Part shown: positions 54,762 to 62,746 of the stretch, one piece after another
Layout of the letters: every line of letters begins with the position of its first letter
Numbering within the stretch: position 1 is the first letter of the stretch
Assembly: GCF_011742925.1 (NCBI RefSeq)
Contig: NZ_WAEL01000001.1
Coordinates: forward strand, 868,001-932,000
Direction of reading: 5' to 3'
Length of the DNA: 64,000 bases
From: Fibrivirga algicola
GTDB taxonomy: Bacteria > Bacteroidota > Bacteroidia > Cytophagales > Spirosomataceae
Made by a program: the position numbers and the translations under genes
Notes under the pieces: model-generated
Databases searched by the model: none
What the model was told of the DNA's origin: nothing
What the model saw: the letters and a program-made list of their open reading frames with translations, nothing else

Positions 54762-55552
54762 ATTTTTTCGGTCGTCACCTGTTTGTAATTCGTCTGAATG
54801 CCAGAGAGTTTCAACGTTTCCCGAGAACCCAGGGCAAGGTAGCTAAGTGGCCCCAGGCTGTCGTCGAACAACCGCAGCACCCGTTCCTGAAGGTCCTTAT
54901 TGAAGTAAATCAGCACGTTGCGACACACGATCAAATCGAATTCATTGAACGAATGATCCGACACCAGATTATGGGTCGAGAAAACCATGCGGGTACCCAA
55001 CTCATCGATGAACTTGACGTGGTCGTACTGCGCGGTGTAGTACTGCGAGAAATCCCGGGTGCCGCCCGAAAGCTGGTAATTCCCGGAGTACTGCTTCATG
55101 GGAGCCAGGGGGAAAATACCCCGGCGGGCTACATCGAGTACGTCCGGGTTCAAGTCGGTGGCATACAGTAGCGATTTAGCCAGTAGCCCTACTTCCCGCA
55201 GCAAGATAGCCATCGAATACACTTCTTCGCCGGTTGAGCAGCCCGCGTGCCAGATGCGGATAAAGGGTTTGGCGGCCAGCGTGGGGAGTACGTCGTTGCG
55301 CAGAACATGGTAAAATGAAGGGTCGCGGAACATCTCGGTTACGTTTACCGTCAGCTCTTCCACAAACCGCTTTAGGTAGGCCGCGTCTGAACGGACCCGA
55401 TATCGCAGTTCGGCGAAGCTTGGAAACTTATCGACCAGCCACAGCCGGTTAATGCGGCGTTTGAGCGACGCCCGGCTATAATTGGTGAAATCATAGCCGT
55501 ACAGTTCCACAATATCATTCAGCAGCAACGTAACCTCTTCTTCCTCAATCAT
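54743..55552 (-). CDS. CheR-type protein-glutamate O-methyltransferase
   Basis: 269 residues. N-terminal helical domain (YDFTNYSRASLKRRINRLWLV near 20-40) and SAM-binding domain with RIWHAGCSTGEEVYSMAILL near 97-116, FDLIVCRNVLIYFNKDLQERVL near 202-223. It methylates glutamates of receptor-like proteins with SAM. It overlaps cheB by 19 bases and lies 8 bases after the single-receiver gene, so one transcript is likely. Without CheA or MCPs nearby, it may act in a kinase network other than chemotaxis. Confidence 0.92.
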   Translation of the reverse strand: MIEEEEVTLLLNDIVELYGYDFTNYSRASLKRRINRLWLVDKFPSFAELRYRVRSDAAYLKRFVEELTVNVTEMFRDPSFYHVLRNDVLPTLAAKPFIRIWHAGCSTGEEVYSMAILLREVGLLAKSLLYATDLNPDVLDVARRGIFPLAPMKQYSGNYQLSGGTRDFSQYYTAQYDHVKFIDELGTRMVFSTHNLVSDHSFNEFDLIVCRNVLIYFNKDLQERVLRLFDDSLGPLSYLALGSRETLKLSGIQTNYKQVTTEKIWRKIG

Positions 55553-55560
55553 ACACTCTG

Positions 55561-55926
55561 TTAACTACTGGCCAATAAGCCCATCAGCCGGTCTACGTCA
55601 ATGGGTTTGGCAACGTACTCTGTCGCTCCGGCCAGGAGGCATTTCTCCCGGTCACCAACCATAGCCTGAGCCGTCACGGCAAAGATGGGCGTACCCTGCC
55701 GACCGGGAATCTTCTTGATGTGTGGAATAGCTTCGTAGCCATCCATATCGGGCATCATCATATCAATCAGAATAGCGTCGATGACCTCGTCTGTTTGAAG
55801 AATAGCGAGTGCCTCCTGCGCACTCAGGCACGACAGGCAATCAAATCCCTTTGCTTTCAGCGTGGCTTTCAGCGCAAAAATGTTGCGGGGATCATCGTCG
55901 ATCACTAAGACTCGTTTTTTTGACAT
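55561..55926 (-). CDS. single-domain response regulator
   Basis: 121 residues: one receiver domain. Acidic pocket D10-D11-D12, phospho-acceptor D55 in AILIDMMMPDMDGYEAI and the conserved Lys in YVAKPIDVDRLM near 105. No output domain. It resembles the third receiver of the hybrid kinase just upstream (both carry DDDxRNIF and DMMMPxxDGYE), which suggests duplication. It may carry phosphate between the kinases and another protein. Eight bases before the cheR start. Confidence 0.92.
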   Translation of the reverse strand: MSKKRVLVIDDDPRNIFALKATLKAKGFDCLSCLSAQEALAILQTDEVIDAILIDMMMPDMDGYEAIPHIKKIPGRQGTPIFAVTAQAMVGDREKCLLAGATEYVAKPIDVDRLMGLLASS

Positions 55927-55948
55927 ACTGTTTAAGGCTGAGCTGTAG

Positions 55949-56010
55949 TACCGGAGCTCCAGCTTCGGTGGTAATTGGCAACCTTACCCTACCGAAGCTG
56001 GAGCTTCGGC
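55949..56010. repeat. hexad-word hairpin (CCGAAG/CTGGAG type)
   Basis: Arms 55949-55971 and 55988-56010 pair at most positions. The arms are built of six-base words such as CCGGAG, CTCCAG and CTTCGG, which are themselves partly self-complementary. It lies in the gap between the hybrid kinase and the receiver gene, directly before the octamer at 56016-56023. Confidence 0.65.
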
Positions 56011-56022
56011 GACAGAACGTAC

Positions 56023-59000
56023 CTACCCCCGGTCGTATAACCAGACGCGCAGCAACGACACCAGTTGGTCAATGTCGACGGGTTTGGTGATGTAGTCCGA
56101 CGCGCCGGCCTGAAGGCACTTTTCCCGATCGCCGGTCATGGCTTTGGCCGTTACAGCAATGATGGGCAGGTTTTTCCACTGGTACTGTTCCCGAATGTGG
56201 CGGGCCGTTTCGTAGCCGTCGAGCTGGGGCATCATCATATCCAGCAAAACCAGATCGATCGCCGGATTTTCACTCAGCTTTTGCAGAGCCTCTTTACCGT
56301 CCAGCGCGGGTATCACGGTCATGTTGTACTGTTCAAGCGCTTTCGAGAGCGAGAAGATGTTCCGCACATCGTCGTCGGCAACCAGCACCGTTTTCCCGGT
56401 CAGCACCTGATTGAGGGCACCCAGCTTTTTGGTGGTTCCATTGCCTGATCCCGAAGTGTTGCTTTCTACCAAGTGCAGGAACAGCGACACCTCATCGAGC
56501 ATACGCTGGTAAGAGTGGGCCGTTTTGACAATGATTGAATCCGCATATTTCTTGATCTTGAGTTCTTCGGCCATCGAGAGGCTCTTGCCTGTGAAAATGA
56601 TGATCGGCAGGTTTTCGAGGCCGGGATTTTTCCGGGCTTCCTCCAGCGTTTCATAGGCTTTCTGATCAGGAATGCCCATGTCAAGAATTACGCAGTCGAC
56701 CGTATTGCCTTGTAACGCGTCGATTCCCTCGTTAATGTTACTCTTTAGTTCCGAGCTGATACTGTATGTTTCCAGGAAATACGCCAGTGCCTTGGCATGC
56801 CGGGGGTTATCCTCAATGATCAGCACCTTTTTAGGGTCGCGGGCAAGTACGTCTTCCAGCTTTTTGAAAATGGTCTGCATCTGTTCGAAAGCCATCGGCT
56901 TATCGACAAAATCAATCGCGCCCTTCAGCCGGCTCTCATTCTTCAGCTTGTGCGACGACATGATATGCACCGGGATCGGCCGGGTTTGCGGATTGGCTTT
57001 CAGGGCATCCATCACCTCCCAGCCGCTCATGACCGGGAGTTGAATATCCAGCAGAATACCGATCGGCCGGAAACGGGCGGCCAGTATCAGCCCTTCGTCG
57101 CCGCGTACGGCTACTACCCCTTTATAGCCCTTCTGACGGGCGTAGTCGAGCAGGGATTTGGCGAAATGAACGTCGTCTTCTACGATCAGGATAACCTTGT
57201 CGGTGTCGGTGATGGCCTCCCGGTCGTCGGGTACGTTGTCGGGAATTCGTGGGCTGATGTACCGTTTACCGTTTTCCTGAACTTGCGCTGCCATGACCGG
57301 GGCCAACGGCTGCGTCACCGGCGTAGGAGCGGGTTTTTCGGCGATTGGTGCTGTTTGCGCTGATCCTGCCAGGGGCAGACTGACCGTAAATGTGCTGCCT
57401 TCGTCCACTTTACTGGTCAGCGTAATCTCGCCGCCCAGCAGTTTGGCCAGCTCACGACTGATGGATAAGCCGAGCCCGGTACCGCCATATTTGCGTTTGG
57501 TGGAGCCGTCGGCCTGTTGAAACGCTTCAAAAACCAGGGGCTGTTTCTCCACAGGAATCCCAATGCCCGTATCGGATACGGCAAACGAGAGCGTATTGGC
57601 TCCGGGCGACTGGCGCTGGATGGTGAGGCGTACACGTCCCTTAGCTGTAAACTTAAGCGCGTTTGAGAGCAGGTTTTTCAGAATCTGTCCCAGGCGCATC
57701 CGGTCGGTCTCGATGGCGGCAGGTACGTCTGGCTCAATGATGATCGAAAAATCTAATCCCTTCTCTTTGGCCATCAACCCAAACAGGGCCTGCAGCTCAT
57801 CGCTGATGTCGGTTAGGTTAACAGTCTGGTAATCGAGGGTCATCTGACCGGCCTCTATTTTTGATAGATCCAGAATTTCGTCGATGAGCCCCAGCAGTCC
57901 ATTCCCCGACGACTGAATGACTTTGGCGTATTCGACCTGATCATCGTTGAGGTTGGTCTCGTTATTTTCGGCCAGCAGTCGGCTCAGCAACAGGATGGAG
58001 TTGAGCGGTGTTCGTAGCTCATGCGACATATTGGCCAGAAATTCCGATTTGTAGCGGGTGGCCAATTCGAGTTCATCCGCCTTTTTCTGGATCTCGCTGT
58101 TTCGTTCTTCCAGCAGCAGGCCTCGCTCTTCCAATTCTGTGTTGGTTTGCTGGAGTTCTTCCTGCTGTACCCGCAGTTCTTCCTCCGAAGCCTGTAGTTT
58201 CTGCGCCTGTATTTCAAGTTCCGAATTCAGGTTTTCCAACTCGCTATGCTGTGCCTGGAGCTCTTCGGCCTGAACCTGGGTCTCTTCCAGGAAATTCTGC
58301 AACCGAACAAAGTCGAGTGCGGCGTTCACACCCATCGCCATGGCTTCGCCGTTCTGCTCCAGAAACTTAATTTCCAGGGGCGTCGGCTGCCGAAGCATCC
58401 CCACCTCCACGGCCCCAACGCAGGTGCCGTCATACAAAAGTGGCAGGACCACAACTGACGAAGGGCGGCTTTCCCCCAGAGAGGAGCTGATGCGGCTATA
58501 ATCGGTTGGGAGGTCGGTGATGGTCAGTACTTTTTTGCTGGCAATGGCCTGGCCCACCAGCCCTACGCCTGCCGTAACGGTTTGGGGCGCATCGGTAGCG
58601 GCGTAGCTGCCGGCTAGTTTATACGCGCCGTCGGTATCTGACAAATAAACGGTACCCAGCGGTGCGTTCAGGTAACCGACAATAGCATCGATCAGGCGGG
58701 AGCCGAGATTGGTGAGCCCTTTTTCGCCCCGGATGGCATCGTTCAGTTTCACAACGCCCGTCTGAAGCCAGTTTCGGTCTTTCAGATCGGTGAACGTTTG
58801 CTCCAGCGAGTGGGCCATGCTATTAAGGGCTTTGGCAATGCGGCCCAGTTCATCGTCCTTATCGTCGTTGCTTCTGACAGCGTATTGCCCGTCGGCAATC
58901 TGTCGGGTTATGCCTTCCATCACGTTGATGCGCCGGGCAGTTTCAGCGTACTCCCGCTCGGCGGCCCGTTGCTGAATCAGCCGGGTGTCCATATCGGTTT

Positions 59001-59628
59001 TGATGCGACGATAAGTGAAGGCGGTAATCAGCATGGAAATAACCGCCGCTAGCACCAGCAGAATGGGCGTGTACGTGATGTAGAACTGCTGTTGTTGAAG
59101 CCGTGATTGTAGTAACGTGCTCTCCGATCGCTGAATCCGGCTGATCACGGTCCGTAGGGAATCCATCGTCTGCTTCCCGGCCGACATGGCGGCATACCGG
59201 CTTGCCGAATCCTGCCGAATACGGGTCTGTTGATAGAGGGCTATGCCCCGTCGCATGAAGGTGAACTTCCGTTCGTACAAGTATTTGACCTGCGTCAGGT
59301 TTTTTTGCTGATCCGGACTGTCTGCCGTTAACTCCTGAAGCCGGTCGTAACTTGTCGTTACCTTTCCGTAGCTGTCCGTATAGGGTTGCAGGAAGCGCCG
59401 GTCGAAAGTCAGCAAATAGCCCCGCTGCCCGGTTTCGGCATCTTTCATGTACGAAATAATATTCTCCGCCTCAATGAGTACCTGATTGGTATGGTTCACC
59501 AGGTTCGAATTGCTGATGAGCTTCTGAATACTGTAGAACGACGCCACCAGGCTGACCAGCAGCAAGAGCGTCGACAGCGAAAAGACAACCTGAAGCTGTC
59601 GTATAACCGAGTTGGAAAGTTGCGGCAT
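56023..59628 (-). CDS. hybrid histidine kinase with CHASE3, HAMP, GAF and three receivers
   Basis: 1201 residues. Order: transmembrane helix about 10-30, CHASE3-type periplasmic domain about 40-185 (MKDAETGQRGYLLTFDRRFLQPY), second helix about 190-210, HAMP about 215-270, GAF about 310-440, coiled coil about 450-530, HisKA with the phospho-His in FLANMSHELRTPLNSILLLSRL near 540-561, HATPase about 650-770 (SDTGIGIP, GGTGLGLSISRELA), then three receivers (about 820-930, 945-1060 and 1080-1200) with acceptor Asp in LLDIQLPVMSG, ILDMGIPDQ and LLDMMMPQLDG. No Hpt domain. Starts 17 bases after the stop of the upstream kinase. Signal unknown. Confidence 0.93.
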   Translation of the reverse strand: MPQLSNSVIRQLQVVFSLSTLLLLVSLVASFYSIQKLISNSNLVNHTNQVLIEAENIISYMKDAETGQRGYLLTFDRRFLQPYTDSYGKVTTSYDRLQELTADSPDQQKNLTQVKYLYERKFTFMRRGIALYQQTRIRQDSASRYAAMSAGKQTMDSLRTVISRIQRSESTLLQSRLQQQQFYITYTPILLVLAAVISMLITAFTYRRIKTDMDTRLIQQRAAEREYAETARRINVMEGITRQIADGQYAVRSNDDKDDELGRIAKALNSMAHSLEQTFTDLKDRNWLQTGVVKLNDAIRGEKGLTNLGSRLIDAIVGYLNAPLGTVYLSDTDGAYKLAGSYAATDAPQTVTAGVGLVGQAIASKKVLTITDLPTDYSRISSSLGESRPSSVVVLPLLYDGTCVGAVEVGMLRQPTPLEIKFLEQNGEAMAMGVNAALDFVRLQNFLEETQVQAEELQAQHSELENLNSELEIQAQKLQASEEELRVQQEELQQTNTELEERGLLLEERNSEIQKKADELELATRYKSEFLANMSHELRTPLNSILLLSRLLAENNETNLNDDQVEYAKVIQSSGNGLLGLIDEILDLSKIEAGQMTLDYQTVNLTDISDELQALFGLMAKEKGLDFSIIIEPDVPAAIETDRMRLGQILKNLLSNALKFTAKGRVRLTIQRQSPGANTLSFAVSDTGIGIPVEKQPLVFEAFQQADGSTKRKYGGTGLGLSISRELAKLLGGEITLTSKVDEGSTFTVSLPLAGSAQTAPIAEKPAPTPVTQPLAPVMAAQVQENGKRYISPRIPDNVPDDREAITDTDKVILIVEDDVHFAKSLLDYARQKGYKGVVAVRGDEGLILAARFRPIGILLDIQLPVMSGWEVMDALKANPQTRPIPVHIMSSHKLKNESRLKGAIDFVDKPMAFEQMQTIFKKLEDVLARDPKKVLIIEDNPRHAKALAYFLETYSISSELKSNINEGIDALQGNTVDCVILDMGIPDQKAYETLEEARKNPGLENLPIIIFTGKSLSMAEELKIKKYADSIIVKTAHSYQRMLDEVSLFLHLVESNTSGSGNGTTKKLGALNQVLTGKTVLVADDDVRNIFSLSKALEQYNMTVIPALDGKEALQKLSENPAIDLVLLDMMMPQLDGYETARHIREQYQWKNLPIIAVTAKAMTGDREKCLQAGASDYITKPVDIDQLVSLLRVWLYDRG

Positions 59629-59645
59629 AGGATGCGGGGTAAAAC

Positions 59646-61238
59646 TTACAGCGTGAGCGTGGCAGGAACCTGGATTGACTGACTAACCGGCAGCAACAGG
59701 ATGAAGCGGGCACCTTCGCCTTCGCGGCTTCTGGCAGCAATTAGCCCGTGGTGTTTGTCTATATTCTTTTTGGCAATAGCCAACCCAATCCCGGTCCCCT
59801 CGAAGCTGGTTTTATCGTGTAATCGCTGGAAGAGTACAAAAATGCGGTTCGAGAATTTCTCGTCGAATCCAATGCCATTGTCTTCCACCACAATCCGGCA
59901 GTAGGGGCCGGTGGGGTCTGGAACGGCATCCATTGTTTTGTCGGTAACGCGTTCGGCGTAAATTCTAACTACCGGCGGGGTAGCTGGCCGGGTAAACTTC
60001 AGCGCATTGCCGATCAGGTTCTGAAATACCTGCCGAATGCGAGGGGGGATGGCATCGATAACCGGCAATGGCTCTATCGTCACCGTTGCGTGCCTCCGGC
60101 TGATGGTTTCGTCGAAGTCGAGCAGCAGGTCATTGACCAGAACGTTCAGGTCGGTTGGCTGGAACGGCTCAGGTGCCGACAACTGGGCATAGGCCAGCAG
60201 GTCGTTGATGAGGTTGGTCATCCGTGCCGACGCCCGGATCGACCGATCGAGGTACGTAATCACATCTGTGCTTTCGGGCAGGCACTGCTCCTTGATGAGA
60301 TCGTTTAGAAACTGAATTTTCCGGAGCGGTTCTTTCAGGTCGTGCGATACCACCCAGGTAAACTGCTGGAGTTCATGGTTGGCCCGTTCCAGTTCAGCAT
60401 TGTTCAGTACCAGTTCGTGGGTACGTTGCGCAACTTCCTGTTCCAGCCGCTCGGTGGCCTGTTTCTGGGCATGAATGTCGGTGAAGGTACCGATCCATCG
60501 TACAATCGTGTCTTGCTTTCGAATGGGCAGCGCCCGCAACAGGTGGTAGCGGTACTGGCCGGTGGCCCGTTCCCGTAGTCGCACTTCGCATGTACACTCG
60601 TGGCCGCTTGCCAACGCCGCCTGCCATTGCTCATGGAACTGATCGTGCGGATGCGCCTCAGGAAATGTGGTGTCGGAGGTGGCGTAACTCAGCCAGTGCG
60701 CATTCACATACTCGAGTTGCCCGTCGGGTCTGACCGTAAAGGCCATCAGTGGAATAGAAGCCAGTACTTTTTGCAGGTCTTCGACCTGGGTAGCCAAGGC
60801 GGCCTGCGCCTGTTTGCGCACTTCGACCTCTTCACGGAGTAATTGCTGCGCCGCCCGAAGTTCCTGCTGCTGCTCATAGAGTTTCTGCAGCGTCTTTACT
60901 TTCAGCACCAGAATATCTGGATCAACGGGTTTGATCAGGTAATCGATGCCCCCGGCGGTGTAACCCCTGGTAATAAATCGCTTTTCAGTGTTAACGGCCG
61001 AGAGGAAAATAATGGATGTGTCGCGGGCTTTACCGAAACCGGATATGGCACTGGCTACTTCAAAGCCGTCCATGTCGGGCATTTGCACATCCAGGATAAT
61101 CACCGAGTAAGCCGTATTGAGCACTTTCCGCAGGGCTTCTTCACCCGACTCGGCCGTGTCGACCTGGAAGCGATGCAGTTCGAGAATCTTCTGTAAGGGA
61201 AGGATATTTTCTCGCCTGTCATCAACAATAAGAATCAT
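59646..61238 (-). CDS. response regulator-PAS-histidine kinase hybrid
   Basis: 530 residues. N-terminal receiver about 1-120 (acceptor Asp in VIILDVQMPDMDGFE near 48-62), short coiled coil, PAS domain about 160-280 (MAFTVRPDGQLEYVNAHWLSY), HisKA with phospho-His in FTWVVSHDLKEPLRKIQFLNDL near 305-326, and HATPase about 390-520 (VEDNGIGFDEKFSNRIF, GTGIGLAIAKKNIDKHHG). No membrane segment, so cytoplasmic. It is the first gene of the five-gene operon. Receiver-first order suggests it takes phosphate from elsewhere and relays it, or is controlled by it. Confidence 0.92.
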   Translation of the reverse strand: MILIVDDRRENILPLQKILELHRFQVDTAESGEEALRKVLNTAYSVIILDVQMPDMDGFEVASAISGFGKARDTSIIFLSAVNTEKRFITRGYTAGGIDYLIKPVDPDILVLKVKTLQKLYEQQQELRAAQQLLREEVEVRKQAQAALATQVEDLQKVLASIPLMAFTVRPDGQLEYVNAHWLSYATSDTTFPEAHPHDQFHEQWQAALASGHECTCEVRLRERATGQYRYHLLRALPIRKQDTIVRWIGTFTDIHAQKQATERLEQEVAQRTHELVLNNAELERANHELQQFTWVVSHDLKEPLRKIQFLNDLIKEQCLPESTDVITYLDRSIRASARMTNLINDLLAYAQLSAPEPFQPTDLNVLVNDLLLDFDETISRRHATVTIEPLPVIDAIPPRIRQVFQNLIGNALKFTRPATPPVVRIYAERVTDKTMDAVPDPTGPYCRIVVEDNGIGFDEKFSNRIFVLFQRLHDKTSFEGTGIGLAIAKKNIDKHHGLIAARSREGEGARFILLLPVSQSIQVPATLTL

Positions 61239-61593
61239 GGAGGGGCTAATGATTAGTGCGTAAAAGTGGGCAATTATACGGTAAAGATAAGGTGGGGGAG
61301 AAACCTCTACCAGTCTGGTTTACTACACGGGCCATCCCTGATAGCTACCGGAACAGGCAAGGTAGCTCTGAATTGGGTACGTTGCTGTTACATACGGAAG
61401 GCCTTGTTTGTGGAAACAGATACGTTCGGCACGACAGGATTGCTTTGGCGATCAGTTTATTAAAGTCGGCCAACTGGTGCCGCCCGTGTACAGCTACGGT
61501 CAGGGCAGGTCACTACTCAGGTTCCCTGAGCCGGCATCGGGGTTTTGGTGGGTCAATTTAGTGTGTGGCCCACCTGGCAGAACGGTACAAATA
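61239..61593. other. gap before the YheT-like gene
   Basis: About 355 bases between the kinase start and the hydrolase promoter. An open frame continues upstream of the hydrolase here but is not supported as coding. One octamer copy at 61376-61383. No clear promoter box for the kinase operon. Confidence 0.5.
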
Positions 61594-61623
61594 CGTTTGT
61601 CGACGTTGGTAACGCCGTACCTT
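61594..61623 (+). promoter_or_regulatory. promoter of the YheT-like hydrolase gene
   Basis: TTTG at 61594-61597, an 18-base spacer and TACCTTTG at 61616-61623. It lies 42 bases before the ATG at 61666 and fixes that start against the longer open frame from 61408. Confidence 0.75.
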
Positions 61624-61665
61624 TGTCAGGTCGCTACGCAAACCGTGGCGGCCTTTTTTGTTGGT

Positions 61666-62652
61666 ATGCCGTTGATTGGAGCTTCTTCGTACCGCCCGCC
61701 CGCTTACCTGTGGAGTGGGCATTTGCAGACTGTTGTACCGTCGCTGTTTCGGAAAATACCCGTCAGGTACGTTCGGCAGCGGGTGGAAACGGCCGACGAT
61801 GATTTTCTGGATTTGGACTGGAGCAGGGCTGATCAGGCCGCCGGTTCGGCGAAAAATCCGCTGGTGATTGTCTCACATGGTCTGGAGGGCGACAGCACCC
61901 GGCAGTATGTGGCGGGCACAGTTCGGTTGCTGAATCAGCACGGGTTCGACTGTCTGGCTTGGCACTACCGGTCGTGTTCGGGCGAGATGAACCGGCAGGC
62001 GCGGTTTTACCACATCGGCGAAACGGGCGATCTGCACACGGTGGTTCAGGAGGTACTTAAAGCGGGTTACCAGACCATTTATCTGGTTGGCTACAGTGCG
62101 GGCGGTAACATTACGCTGAAGTACCTCGGCGAACAGGGGCCGACCGTTCATCCGGCCATAAAACGGGCGGTGGGTATCTCGGTGCCGCTGGACCTATTGA
62201 CCACCGCCGACCGGCTGGAACAGTGGGACAGTATGGTGTATAACCGCCGATTTCAGAAAACGCTGAAAGAAAAAGTGAAGCTGAAAGCAGGTACGTTGCC
62301 CGCCGCTATTCGGGCCACCGATCTACGCCGGATTCGGTCGCTGCGGGAGTTCGATGACCTCATTACGGCCCCTCTACACGGTTTCGACGGGGTTACCGAT
62401 TACTATACCCGGAACAGCTCGCTGCGTTTTTTATCGAAAATAACGGTGCCCACATTGGTCCTGAATGCGCAGAATGACCCATTTTTGTCCCCCGAATGCT
62501 TTCCGAAGGCGTTGGCAAAGGAACTCACCCACGTTTGGATGGAGTTTCCAGAGCAGGGCGGCCATTGTGGCTTCCCGTCGGCCAGCGGCCTGCAGGCACC
62601 TACCTACGCCGAAGAACGAGTGGTTCAGTTCCTTACTCAGCCACTCAGCTAG
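61666..62652 (+). CDS. alpha/beta fold hydrolase, YheT-like (COG0429)
   Basis: 328 residues from ATG 61666. Family-specific N-terminus with PPAYLWSGHLQTVVPSLFRK near 11-30, then VIVSHGLEGDSTRQYV near 68-83 (oxyanion hole), nucleophile Ser in YLVGYSAGGNITLKYLGE near 144-161, Asp in LVLNAQNDPFLS near 266-277 and His in EQGGHCGFP near 299-307, so the triad is complete. This matches the YheT/EMB8-like esterase group, whose substrate is not established. No signal peptide. Confidence 0.9.
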   Translation: MPLIGASSYRPPAYLWSGHLQTVVPSLFRKIPVRYVRQRVETADDDFLDLDWSRADQAAGSAKNPLVIVSHGLEGDSTRQYVAGTVRLLNQHGFDCLAWHYRSCSGEMNRQARFYHIGETGDLHTVVQEVLKAGYQTIYLVGYSAGGNITLKYLGEQGPTVHPAIKRAVGISVPLDLLTTADRLEQWDSMVYNRRFQKTLKEKVKLKAGTLPAAIRATDLRRIRSLREFDDLITAPLHGFDGVTDYYTRNSSLRFLSKITVPTLVLNAQNDPFLSPECFPKALAKELTHVWMEFPEQGGHCGFPSASGLQAPTYAEERVVQFLTQPLS

Positions 62653-62746
62653 CGTAGTTACACTTCATCGCAAGAGTCAGTTTACGCTGACAACCAATTC
62701 ACAACTGATTGCTGTACACAACCTGATTTATTAATTCCTCTTGCAG

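Noticed and set aside
61408-61665. 86-residue N-terminal extension of the YheT-like hydrolase
   Set aside because: A well-formed promoter (61594-61623) lies inside it and the family start matches the ATG at 61666.
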